A stretch of DNA of 14,923 nt from Clostridia bacterium (GTDB taxonomy: Bacteria > Aerophobota > Aerophobia > Aerophobales > AE-B3A). This document shows positions 7,211 through 14,570 of this stretch, in pieces. A program made the position numbers and the translations under genes. The DNA lies in assembly GCA_009618505.1 (NCBI GenBank), contig WJOQ01000302.1:1-14923 (forward strand), read 5' to 3'. Every line of letters begins with the position of its first letter. Position 1 is the stretch's first letter. The notes below the pieces were generated by a model, which was not told where the DNA came from, searched no databases, and saw only the letters and a list, made by a program, of their open reading frames with translations.

Positions 7211-7276
7211 ATGGCTACGCCGGGAAAGGCTGACACCCTAAATACCTCCCGAAAGCGACGTCGCTTGACGGCGTGG
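7211..7276. other. GC-rich structured block of unknown nature
   Basis: This block stands out as GC-rich against AT-rich surroundings. CTACGCCG (7215-7222) can pair with CGGCGTGG (7269-7276) with one G-T pair. Inside, GGGA (7222-7225) can pair with TCCC (7247-7250), and AAGCGACGTCGCTT (7253-7266) is a perfect 14-base palindrome that could form a hairpin with an ACGT tetraloop. A closing stem with two internal hairpins is reminiscent of a structured RNA or a mobile-element end. A frame from ATG 7211 gives only 22 residues. I do not recognise a known riboswitch consensus. It abuts the URO-D relic, so it may be part of whatever replaced that gene's 5' portion. Confidence 0.4.
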
Positions 7277-7463
7277 TAAGGATGGAAGTCCGGATGATGT
7301 AAAGAGAGAGGCAATTGAACGTATCACTTATCTAGCCCCCCGCGGAGGATTCATTATCTCTCCTTGCCATTCCATCCAACCCGATACAAGCATCGAAAAT
7401 ATTATAGCTTTGTATGATGCAATATTGGAGTATGGTAAATATCCTGTAGCTCTTCGTGTATAA
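7269..7463 (+). pseudogene. C-terminal relic of a uroporphyrinogen-decarboxylase-like gene
   Basis: The open stretch ending at TAA 7461-7463 reads G-S-P-D-D-V-K-R-E-A-I-E-R-I from 7284, then L-A-P-R-G-G-F-I-I-S-P-C-H-S-I-Q-P-D-T, then E-N-I-I-A-L-Y-D-A-I. This is the characteristic end of URO-D/MtaA/CmuA-like proteins, where a G-T-P-E-E-V segment precedes an A-P-G-G-G-F block and H-N-I-Q-P-D. Everything upstream, over 250 residues in a normal member, is missing, and sequence before about 7284 does not resemble the family. The GH38 gene starts 38 bases after its stop. URO-D-like proteins of this branch include methyl-transfer proteins; which type this was cannot be told. Confidence 0.75.
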
Positions 7464-7501
7464 TCGATGCGAAGAGGTAAATTTTCAATAAGGAGTAAAG
7501 G

Positions 7502-9940
7502 TTGAAAGATAGAAAGAGTTACGCAATTCATATGATTGGGAATGCACATATTGATCCTGTTTGGCTGTGGGGATGGCAGGAAGGCTCTGAGACGATTAGG
7601 GCTACCTTTAAATCGGTCATTGAACGCCTGGAGGAGTATCCAGAATTTGTCTTTACCGCTTCTTCAGCTTTCTTTTATAAGTGGCTCGAGGAAGTGGATG
7701 GGGAGCTTTTTGCCAAAATACGGCAAAAGGTAAAGGAGGGGAGATGGCATCTGGTAGGAGGATGGTGGGTAGAGCCAGATTGCAATATCCCCGGGGGAGA
7801 GGCGTTAGTACGCCAGGGCCTTTATGGCCAAAGATATTTCTATGAGAAATTTGGTGTGAGAGCGAAAGTAGGGTTTAATCCCGATTCGTTTGGTCACAAT
7901 ATAATGCTCCCTCCGATACTGAAGAAGATGGGAATAGATTACTATGTCTTTATGAGGCCTGACCCTAATGAAAAGAAGCTTTCCAGTGATATTTTCTGGT
8001 GGGAAGGACCTGATGGTTCAAGAGTGCTAGCTTATAGAATTCCCTTCTCTTATGCAGGCCCAACAGGGGATTTAAAAGAACACATTCAAAAGGTATCTGA
8101 GGTATTCAAGTCTGATGAGCTCAAATCCCTGGAAAGGATTATGTGTTTTTATGGCAGAGGAGATCATGGAGGTGGACCGACAGGAGAAAATATAGAAAGC
8201 ATAAAGGCCCTTAGCCAACAGTCTCTCAATGATAGTCCCAGAACTCTATTCAGTTCTCCTGATAACTACTTTGAGGAGGTCTCTAGTAAGAACTTAAGTC
8301 TTCCTGTAGTCAAAGACGAGCTTCAACATCATGCCAGCGGATGTTATTCTGCTCTCTCCTGGATAAAGAAATCTAACAGAAAACTGGAGAACCTTCTTCT
8401 CACCGCAGAGAAGTTTTCCCTTATGGCAAATTACCTTAATAAAAATAGAGTCTATCCTCAAGTAAAGCTTACCCGTGCTTGGCAGATGCTTTTATTCACC
8501 CAATTTCATGACATATTAGGCGGGGTAAGTATTCCCGAGGTCTATGATGAGGTGAGAGCTGTACATGGGGAAGTGGAGAACGTCTCTTCCCAGGTGATAA
8601 ATGGTGCTATTCAAAGCATTGCCGGAAAAGTTAACACTGATGGCGAGGGCAAGGCGCTGTTAATATTTAATTCCACCTCCTTTGAAAGAAAAATTCCGCT
8701 AGAGGTAGAATATCAATGGCAAAGCGATGAGATAGCCGTAATAGACAAAGATGGAGTTCCCGTTCTCTCACAGACTTTGAGAATATCGTCTACTATACCA
8801 CCAGGTTGGAGGAAAAGGATATGTTTCATAGCTGAGGTTCCTGCCTTTGGTTACACCACCTACAGACTTATCCCGAAGTCAATCGATGTCCCCCAACAAA
8901 GTCGGATGCTCTCGGTAACTTCTCATCTTCTTGAAAACGATTGGCTACAAGTGGAAATAGACTCAGAGACAGGCTATATCGAGAGAATTTATGATAAAAA
9001 GAATCATAAGGAGATATTGAAAGGACCAGGAGCTATCCCTGTAGTAATCAAAGATTTGAGCGACACCTGGAGTCATAATGTCTTTAGATTCAAGAATGAG
9101 GCGGGTAGATTTTCCAATGCTACGGTGAAGGTATTGGAGGAGGGCTCAGTAAGGGGAAAGGTCAGGATTAAAAGTAATTTTCATAATTCAACCTTAATTC
9201 AGGAGGTGACTTTATACAGGGATCTAGATATTATTGAGGTAAAGGTTGTCATAGATTGGCATGAGAGGCAGCGTATGTTAAAGTTCAGTTTTCCTATAAA
9301 TGTGGCTAGTCCCAAAGCAATCTATCAAATTCCTTATGGTTTCATACAGCGCCCTTGTAGTGGAGAAGAAGAACCAGGCCTATCCTGGATAGATGTAAGT
9401 GATGATGATTATGGCCTGAGCCTGGTTAATGACGCTAAATATAGTTACGATGTAGAGGGTTCTGATTTAAGACTCACTGTCCTGAGAAGTCCCGTATATG
9501 CTCACCATATTCCTAAAGTCCTTGAGCCTGATGTAGATTATCAATATATAGACCAAGGCGAGCAAACCTTCACCTATATCCTCATTCCTCATAAAGGCGG
9601 CTGCCAAAAGGCTCTTCCGGTGAGATGGGCGGAAAACCTGAATAACCCACCTGTTGTGCTAGTTGAGCATTGCCACAAAGGGAGGCTTCCCAAAGAGCAG
9701 AGTTTTATAAAAGTGGATAAAGAAAATGTGATGGTAACTGTCTTTAAAAAGGCTGAAGATACTGATGATGCTGTACTTCGCCTCTACGAAACTAAGGGAA
9801 AATCCACCGAGACAAATATTACTCTTTTTGAAAGAAGCTGGAAGGTTCGGTTGAATCCCTGTGAAATAAAGACATTTCTCATCCCTCGGAACAAAAAGGC
9901 TTCTATAAAGGAGGCAAATCTGTTGGAATTCCAGAGTTAG
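7502..9940 (+). CDS. Alpha-mannosidase, glycoside hydrolase family 38
   Basis: An 812-residue retaining exo-alpha-mannosidase, expected to release mannose from imported glycans or mannosides. No signal peptide is present, so it acts in the cytoplasm. The catalytic half shows the family motifs: G-N-A-H-I-D-P-V-W-L-W at 13-23 with zinc ligands H16 and D18, G-G-W-W-V-E-P-D at 86-93, N-P-D-S-F-G-H at 126-132 with the likely nucleophile and ligand D128, G-R-G-D-H-G-G-G-P at 218-226, and Q-F-H-D-I-L-G at 334-340 with zinc ligand H336. The C-terminal half is the usual beta-sandwich region, with N-D-W-L-Q-V-E-I-D and G-Y-I-E-R-I-Y-D typical of GH38. Length matches bacterial members. Start TTG 7502 follows AGGAG (7491-7495) by six bases. 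Its TAG is followed in the same frame by an FGGY kinase relic. A related GH38 specificity, for example 2-O-mannosylglycerate, is possible. Confidence 0.93.
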   Translation: MKDRKSYAIHMIGNAHIDPVWLWGWQEGSETIRATFKSVIERLEEYPEFVFTASSAFFYKWLEEVDGELFAKIRQKVKEGRWHLVGGWWVEPDCNIPGGEALVRQGLYGQRYFYEKFGVRAKVGFNPDSFGHNIMLPPILKKMGIDYYVFMRPDPNEKKLSSDIFWWEGPDGSRVLAYRIPFSYAGPTGDLKEHIQKVSEVFKSDELKSLERIMCFYGRGDHGGGPTGENIESIKALSQQSLNDSPRTLFSSPDNYFEEVSSKNLSLPVVKDELQHHASGCYSALSWIKKSNRKLENLLLTAEKFSLMANYLNKNRVYPQVKLTRAWQMLLFTQFHDILGGVSIPEVYDEVRAVHGEVENVSSQVINGAIQSIAGKVNTDGEGKALLIFNSTSFERKIPLEVEYQWQSDEIAVIDKDGVPVLSQTLRISSTIPPGWRKRICFIAEVPAFGYTTYRLIPKSIDVPQQSRMLSVTSHLLENDWLQVEIDSETGYIERIYDKKNHKEILKGPGAIPVVIKDLSDTWSHNVFRFKNEAGRFSNATVKVLEEGSVRGKVRIKSNFHNSTLIQEVTLYRDLDIIEVKVVIDWHERQRMLKFSFPINVASPKAIYQIPYGFIQRPCSGEEEPGLSWIDVSDDDYGLSLVNDAKYSYDVEGSDLRLTVLRSPVYAHHIPKVLEPDVDYQYIDQGEQTFTYILIPHKGGCQKALPVRWAENLNNPPVVLVEHCHKGRLPKEQSFIKVDKENVMVTVFKKAEDTDDAVLRLYETKGKSTETNITLFERSWKVRLNPCEIKTFLIPRNKKASIKEANLLEFQS

Positions 9941-10109
9941 GTCGATATAGTGAGAAAAACACCTTACCTTGATCCTCAGGCACGAGGAGCTTTCATAGGT
10001 CTTAGTTTCCACCACTCGCAAAAAGACGTATCAGGTTTACCATAGCTTATATCCTAAATTAAAAGAAGATTTCCACACTCTTTCCGGATATTCTATCGGA
10101 TCCGGTTGA
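9941..10109 (+). pseudogene. Internally deleted relic of an FGGY-family sugar kinase (xylulokinase-like)
   Basis: Two pieces of an FGGY kinase are fused. From 9941, directly after and in frame with the mannosidase TAG, the reading is T-P-Y-L-D-P-Q-A-R-G-A-F-I-G-L-S-F-H-H-S (about 9959-10018), the conserved block before the kinase's C-terminal domain core. Around 10020 the frame changes. The new frame gives T-Y-Q-V-Y-H-S-L-Y-P-K-L-K, then E-D-F-H-T-L-S-G, ending at TGA 10107-10109, which matches the C-terminal helix of xylulokinases (a Y-x-x-L-Y-P-x-L-K pattern). The sequence normally lying between these blocks, roughly 150 residues, is absent, as is the whole N-terminal half. The gene is dead. 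Confidence 0.75.
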
Positions 10110-10303
10110 CGGACTCTATGTTTTCTGGTATTTTGCTTAGGAGATTGAGGAGGAGACGCCAGAACCTACCTGTAAGATGGATAAGTTTGCTTTTTTAGAT
10201 TCCTCATAAAGGTCTTACCACATCCCCATAAGTGTTCTTCTCTCTAGACATACTGATTCGAAAATTTGCATTTTAAGATATTTTTTGAAAAGGAGATTTT
10301 TCA
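10110..10303 (+). promoter_or_regulatory. Leader region of the aldo/keto reductase gene
   Basis: No coding remnant that I recognise. The region ends with AAAAGGAG at 10288-10295, eight bases before ATG 10304. The AT-rich stretch before it is a likely place for a promoter, but no clear -35/-10 pair stands out. It separates the reductase from the mannosidase and kinase relic, so an independent transcription unit is likely. Confidence 0.45.
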
Positions 10304-11440
10304 ATGCAATACCGTGATTTTGGAAGTACCGGTATCAAAGTTTCTATTCTGGGATTTGGCGCGATGCGGCTACCTGAAGTAGAAACAAAGGGAAAGTATC
10401 AGGTTAAGGAAGAAGAGTCCATTGAGATGATTCAAAGAGCCTTTGAGCTGGGAGTGAATTATATTGATACAGCCTATCCATATTGTCACCGTCAGAGTGA
10501 ATTGGCAGTGGGAAAGGCTCTTCAAGGCTGGAAAGATAAGGTCTATTTATCTTCAAAAATGCCTACCTGGGAGGTTAAGAAAACGGGTGATTATCGCCGT
10601 TTTTTGGAAGAACAGCTGAAAAAGCTCAATGTAGAGTATATTGATTTTTACCACTTTCATGGCTTAGATGAAGATAGGTTTAAGAACATAGTCCTGAAAC
10701 ATAAGCTGCTCAGAGAAGCTCGAAAAGCAAAAGAAGAAGGGCTTATTAAGCATATATCTTTCTCCTTCCACGATAAACCGGAAGTTATGAAAAGACTTAT
10801 CGATATAGGTATCTTCGAGTCGGTTCTCTGCCAATACAATCTTCTTGATAGAAACAATGAAGAAGCTATGGCTTATGCGAAAAGAAAAGGGCTGGGAGTA
10901 GCAGTAATGGGTCCGGTGGGAGGTGGTCGTCTTGTTGTTTCAGACATCCTCAAGGAAGCAATAGGTCCTGATGTTAAGAGTACTCCAGCACTAGCTTTAA
11001 GATTTGTTTTTGCCAATAAGAACGTATCTGTTGCTCTTTCAGGTATGGAAAATAAGGAAATGGTGGAAGAAAATGCAAGAGTAGCAAGCCTGTCTGAACC
11101 TTTGAGCAGCAAACAACTTCAGATAATGGAAAATTTCATAGAGAACAGAAAGAAGAAAGAAGAGATACCCTGTACCAATTGTGGATACTGTCAACCCTGT
11201 CCCAATAATGTAGCTATCCCAGAAATCTTCCAGTTGATGAATTACTACACCATATACGGGCTAAAGGAATATGCTTGTAAGGAGTATCAGAACATCGGGG
11301 TGGGCACTCTCTGGTCAGGTGAAAAGGATGAAAGGAAACAAGCAGATGCCTGTGTAGAATGTGGCGAATGTGAAGAAAAGTGTCCCCAAAAGATAAAAAT
11401 AATGGAGAAACTGAAAGAGATTCATGAGATTCTAGGATAG
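10304..11440 (+). CDS. Aldo/keto reductase with C-terminal ferredoxin-like [4Fe-4S] domain
   Basis: The 378-residue protein starts with the aldo/keto reductase barrel: F-G-S-T-G-I-K-V-S-I-L-G-F-G-A-M-R (6-22). Its catalytic tetrad is probably D55 and Y60 (Y-I-D-T-A-Y-P-Y), K85 (S-S-K-M) and H119 (D-F-Y-H-F-H). After about residue 280 it carries a dicluster-type tail with cysteines at 290, 293, 296 and 299 (C-x2-C-x2-C-x2-C-P) and at 350, 353, 356 and 360 (C-x2-C-x2-C-x3-C-P). This matches a known subfamily of about 370-390 residues in anaerobes, which presumably passes electrons through iron-sulfur clusters. The first set has only two residues between its third and fourth cysteines. Substrate unknown; reduction or oxidation of a sugar-derived carbonyl would fit the neighbourhood but is inference. 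Confidence 0.9.
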   Translation: MQYRDFGSTGIKVSILGFGAMRLPEVETKGKYQVKEEESIEMIQRAFELGVNYIDTAYPYCHRQSELAVGKALQGWKDKVYLSSKMPTWEVKKTGDYRRFLEEQLKKLNVEYIDFYHFHGLDEDRFKNIVLKHKLLREARKAKEEGLIKHISFSFHDKPEVMKRLIDIGIFESVLCQYNLLDRNNEEAMAYAKRKGLGVAVMGPVGGGRLVVSDILKEAIGPDVKSTPALALRFVFANKNVSVALSGMENKEMVEENARVASLSEPLSSKQLQIMENFIENRKKKEEIPCTNCGYCQPCPNNVAIPEIFQLMNYYTIYGLKEYACKEYQNIGVGTLWSGEKDERKQADACVECGECEEKCPQKIKIMEKLKEIHEILG

Positions 11441-11539
11441 ATAATACCGAATCTTTCAGCATCTCAGTTTCTTCAAGTAATAATCCTTGCCAGAGTCCTT
11501 CTCCAGGAAATGTACAGTATCATTATAGCCAAAAGAAAA

Positions 11540-11569
11540 TTGAATTTGTCTATCAGGATTGAATATGAT
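11540..11569 (+). promoter_or_regulatory. Candidate sigma-70 promoter for the TauE/SafE gene
   Basis: TTGAAT (11540-11545) and TATGAT (11564-11569) are separated by 18 bases. The -10 matches five of six consensus bases. The site lies 45 bases before the permease ATG, in the 173-base gap after the reductase gene. Confidence 0.35.
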
Positions 11570-11613
11570 AAGACAGTAAATCTTCTATATCCCATGAAAG
11601 ATAAGGGTTTTAA

Positions 11614-12543
11614 ATGTTAGATCTGTTCTCATCAACAGCTACGCTTGTAGTTAATCTTCCTGGTCTGGTTGGTTTGGGTTTTTTGATAGGGGTTTTATCG
11701 GGATGGTTTGGAGTAGGGGGTGGATTTCTATTGACTCCTATGCTCAATGTCGTTTTTAGTATTCCTTATGATATCGCCGTAGGCAGCGGCCTATGTCAGA
11801 TGGTAGGTACCACTGCTGCTGCCAGTCTGAAGCACAGAAGTTATGGACATATCGATTATAAACTGGCTTTGTTTACGCTTATAGGGTCAATAGGAGGAGT
11901 AGAGTTAGGAGCCCGGCTGCTGGTGAAACTGAAAAAGCTAGGTTCGATTACTCTCTATAATCACTCTCTTAGCAAGATGTATCTTTGGATAACAGTAATT
12001 TATATAGTTCTCCTTTTACTAGTAGGGGTCTTTATGTTTCTGGAAAGTAGAAAAGCGAAGAAGAGCTCCAACTCAGAAGTGGTAAAGATGAGCACTGCCA
12101 GAAAAATTCAGAAAATGCACCTTGCTCCTACTGTTTCTTTACCTATTTCTGGGATAGAGTCCATTTCCATATGGAGTCTAATTATTCTAGGTTTTGTTAT
12201 AGGAGTATCTTCTGGCCTTCTGGGAGTGGGAGGCGGGTTTATTATGACTCCCTGTCTTATTTACCTATTCGGTGTTCCCACCAGCGTAGCTATCGGAACA
12301 GGTCTTTTCCAGATTATCTTTACCTCAGGATATGGAGCCTTTACTCACTTTCTTAAAGGAAATGTAGATTTCCTTCTGGCAGCCTCTATTCTAGCTGGTT
12401 CACTTGCTGGTTCACAAGTGGGGGCAATATTATGCAGGAAAATAAAATCCTACTCTACCCGCCACTATTTTTCTTTTGTGGTCTTCGCCGCTATCGTAGT
12501 GATTATTCTTAAGTTTCTTTATAACCTTGGTTATTTAGGGTGA
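11614..12543 (+). CDS. TauE/SafE-family membrane permease (sulfite/anion exporter type)
   Basis: A 309-residue, very hydrophobic protein of the TauE/SafE (DUF81) family, associated with export or import of sulfite, sulfoacetate or related anions. The internal duplication is obvious. F-L-I-G-V-L-S-G-W-F-G-V-G-G-G-F-L-L-T-P (23-42) is repeated as F-V-I-G-V-S-S-G-L-L-G-V-G-G-G-F-I-M-T-P (194-213). Each copy is followed by an A-V-G-S-G-L or A-I-G-T-G-L block and then H-R-S-Y-G-H-I-D or H-F-L-K-G-N-V-D. A charged loop at about 144-170 (R-K-A-K-K-S-S) lies between the halves. The ribosome site is weak (TAAGGG). The substrate cannot be deduced and no sulfur-metabolism gene is next to it. It runs tail to tail with hicA, with 15 bases between the stops. 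Confidence 0.9.
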   Translation: MLDLFSSTATLVVNLPGLVGLGFLIGVLSGWFGVGGGFLLTPMLNVVFSIPYDIAVGSGLCQMVGTTAAASLKHRSYGHIDYKLALFTLIGSIGGVELGARLLVKLKKLGSITLYNHSLSKMYLWITVIYIVLLLLVGVFMFLESRKAKKSSNSEVVKMSTARKIQKMHLAPTVSLPISGIESISIWSLIILGFVIGVSSGLLGVGGGFIMTPCLIYLFGVPTSVAIGTGLFQIIFTSGYGAFTHFLKGNVDFLLAASILAGSLAGSQVGAILCRKIKSYSTRHYFSFVVFAAIVVIILKFLYNLGYLG

Positions 12544-12558
12544 GATTTCCAAAGTGTT

Positions 12559-12786
12559 CTATTTCCTCAGCGCTTCCAAGAATTCCTCTACGGTCATCTC
12601 TGCTCTTGCAATTAGACTTTGTAATGTTCCACGAGCCAGTTGGGGATGATTTGGTACAGATAGCGTTGCTATATGCCCTTCTTTCGTCAGGATAATGTGA
12701 CTACCTCGTTGACGAGCAACCTCCCAGCCAAGTTTCTCAAAAGTTCTTACAACCTCCCGAGGTCTCAATATCGGCACACTAGGCAT
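12559..12786 (-). CDS. hicA: HicA-family mRNA interferase toxin
   Basis: A 75-residue dsRBD-like toxin expected to cleave or block mRNAs when not bound by HicB. Family features are R-E-V-V-R-T-F-E-K-L-G-W (10-21) and R-Q-R-G-S-H-I-I-L (25-33), with the catalytic histidine at H30. The segment V-P-N-H-P-Q-L-A-R-G-T-L matches the usual V-P-x-H-x-x-L-x-x-G-T-L pattern, and a C-terminal helix reads V-E-E-F-L-E-A-L. Its ATG shares one base with the TAA of hicB upstream (TAATG), so the two are translationally coupled, with antitoxin made first. The key residue and full length are present, so the toxin looks functional. Confidence 0.9.
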   Translation of the reverse strand: MPSVPILRPREVVRTFEKLGWEVARQRGSHIILTKEGHIATLSVPNHPQLARGTLQSLIARAEMTVEEFLEALRK

Positions 12787-12992
12787 TAAACATGAACCTC
12801 CACTTGGCGGGTAGTCACAGTCAGGGGCATTCCTTTTTCAGCTCGTACCTCCAAGCATTCCTTTATTGCCTCTTGAATGTTCTTTTCAGCCTCTTGTTCG
12901 GTCTTACCTTGACTCACACAGCCGGGGATAGACGGACATTCAGCGATGAACATCTCATCCTCATCTTGAAATATAGTTACAATGAATTTCAT
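12786..12992 (-). CDS. hicB: HicB-family antitoxin (short form)
   Basis: A 68-residue antitoxin that should bind and neutralise the HicA encoded just downstream. The sequence shows the partial RNase H-like fold of the family: F-I-V-T-I-F-Q-D-E-D, then F-I-A-E-C-P-S-I-P-G-C-V-S-Q-G, then T-E-Q-E-A-E-K-N-I-Q-E-A-I-K. It ends without the C-terminal ribbon-helix-helix or helix-turn-helix DNA-binding domain found in longer HicB proteins, so autoregulation would have to work differently or be absent. AAGGAG at 13003-13008 (plus coordinates) lies ten bases before the ATG. The order is hicB then hicA. The pair lies between two unrelated, oppositely facing metabolic genes. Confidence 0.9.
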   Translation of the reverse strand: MKFIVTIFQDEDEMFIAECPSIPGCVSQGKTEQEAEKNIQEAIKECLEVRAEKGMPLTVTTRQVEVHV

Positions 12993-13085
12993 ATTCTTAT
13001 TTCTCCTTAATTCTAATATGATGTGTCTATGCTCAGTTCACCTCTTCTCTCCTCCGTTTATTTTTTGGCATTAGATACTGTCATT

Positions 13086-13115
13086 CTGAAGTATTCCTCA
13101 TATAAAGGATTTCAG
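13086..13115 (-). terminator. Weak hairpin downstream of the isomerase gene
   Basis: CTGAA (13086-13090) with TTCAG (13111-13115) encloses TCCT (13095-13098) with AGGA (13106-13109). It lies 22 bases beyond the stop of the minus-strand isomerase gene and before hicB. There is no T-run, so terminator function is only a possibility. Confidence 0.25.
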
Positions 13116-13136
13116 GGCATGGGTGATGATTTTGTA

Positions 13137-14543
13137 TTAGACAACGATCGGCTCTATCCCGGTAAATCTACAGAATTCAATCAAAGAGGAAGCAATGTCG
13201 CCGTGAATCATAGAGGCATGATGAGTGAAACCTTCCTCGATAAGTGTTCGATATAGTCCATCCAGATCAGGCACCTCTACCCAACTCCAGCTTCCTCTTA
13301 GTTTATCTTCACTGGGAATTACCTTACCCTTGGTAATTAGCATTTTGAACTGTCCATCATATTCTACTATACGGGTGAAAGTTACTGTCCCTGGTTTTAA
13401 TGGAAATTCAGCCGTTCCTTCACTCTTTTCTGGACCCAGGGTAGGGCCAAGGATGCTATGTTCTCTCAGGCAAACAGGAATATTTTTTGCTGCCAACACT
13501 TGAGGCGCATTGCCACAGTGCCAGGCCAAAAAGACATTTTCCTTTGATTGATGCTGAATAGTCCAGTCAATAAAGTGAGGCACTGTTTCCTTCAGGGAGG
13601 CCAGGTATTGCACCAGCATGGCCAAAGTCCCATGAATGTCAACCTCGCAGGCAGTCATAATACCTTGCTCGGTTAATCGTCCCATAGTTAAACAGGAAGA
13701 TATGCCGTAGATTTTCTGCATAGCATCCCAGCATTGGACAGCTAACCCGGCTAGATTTTTTTGTTTGACAAAATCTTTTAAAGCAAGTTCCAGTCGTGCT
13801 GCTTTACCAATACTCTCTTCTCTTATCTCTTCACAGTTAGCTCTCTCCTTAATCTTTTCTATTATCTGAGAGACTTCCTTTTCTTCGACTATTTCTGCAG
13901 CATGGAAAATATCAGCTAATGAGATAGGAACAACCCGTTGAGCGAATTGTTCAATCATAGGAAATTCATTGATGGCACAGGTTTCAAATGGCGCTGGTCT
14001 TGGTCCTACTTGACCGATCTTTGCCCCGATGAAGCCTTTGACAGCGGCACAGGTTCTCACAAAATCCTTGATACCTTGATTGAATATATCCTCTTCCGGA
14101 AAACAGATACCAAGAAAAGCAAAAGGGATGCCTCTTCGGTAAAGACCTGATGCCACAGAAAGAGTTCCACAGAAAGAGTCTGATCTTCTGTTTCCGTCTT
14201 CGGTAAAAGCGCCCTCTTTGGTGCCAAATAGTAAGACCGGGAGATCGGGTATCTTCTCAGCAATAGTAACGGCTGAGATTTCATCACCAAAAGTCATAGT
14301 ACCGATGAGAATTCCTGCTAAATCTTTGGTCTTGAATAATTCTATCACTTTCTCGGCATCACAATCATCACGCATCAAACCTTTAGGAGTAAGGCTTTCC
14401 TCAGGGACAATTATTTCCATATTATTCTCTTTAGATACGGATTTAAGAACTTTTAAAGTCCTCCTCCTCATATCTATGGCCCATTCCTCATTAAAAGGTT
14501 CCCGATGAGCAGGTACAAAACCAATCCTAAGTTTCTCTTGCAT
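13137..14543 (-). CDS. L-fucose/L-arabinose isomerase-family protein
   Basis: A 468-residue cytoplasmic protein of the FucI/AraA-like fold. These enzymes interconvert aldoses and ketoses with a divalent metal. The N-terminal half has the Rossmann-like pattern R-I-G-F-V-P-A-H, I-L-I-G-T-M-T-F-G-D, V-L-L-F-G-T-K-E-G. The C-terminal half holds the probable metal ligands: E300 in T-A-C-E-V-D-I-H-G, D326 in F-I-D-W-T, and H447 in M-I-H-G-D-I-A. W-H-C-G-N-A-P near 341-347 is also typical. It belongs to the broad fucose isomerase-related group rather than a close FucI match, which would be near 590 residues, so the sugar is uncertain. The frame extends to ATG 14570, but CTCCTTT at 14550-14556 (AAAGGAG on the coding strand) places the start at 14543. 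It is transcribed away from the GC-rich tail. Confidence 0.85.
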   Translation of the reverse strand: MQEKLRIGFVPAHREPFNEEWAIDMRRRTLKVLKSVSKENNMEIIVPEESLTPKGLMRDDCDAEKVIELFKTKDLAGILIGTMTFGDEISAVTIAEKIPDLPVLLFGTKEGAFTEDGNRRSDSFCGTLSVASGLYRRGIPFAFLGICFPEEDIFNQGIKDFVRTCAAVKGFIGAKIGQVGPRPAPFETCAINEFPMIEQFAQRVVPISLADIFHAAEIVEEKEVSQIIEKIKERANCEEIREESIGKAARLELALKDFVKQKNLAGLAVQCWDAMQKIYGISSCLTMGRLTEQGIMTACEVDIHGTLAMLVQYLASLKETVPHFIDWTIQHQSKENVFLAWHCGNAPQVLAAKNIPVCLREHSILGPTLGPEKSEGTAEFPLKPGTVTFTRIVEYDGQFKMLITKGKVIPSEDKLRGSWSWVEVPDLDGLYRTLIEEGFTHHASMIHGDIASSLIEFCRFTGIEPIVV

Positions 14544-14570
14544 CATTTTCTCCTTTTTTCTCTGGAACAT

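Noticed and set aside
12541..12562. Bidirectional terminator between the TauE/SafE gene and hicA
   Set aside because: The 15-base gap has no inverted repeat or T-run that would support a terminator.
13225..13503. Plus-strand frame of 92 codons opposite the isomerase gene
   Set aside because: Antisense to a conserved coding region, serine/proline-rich and without known motifs.
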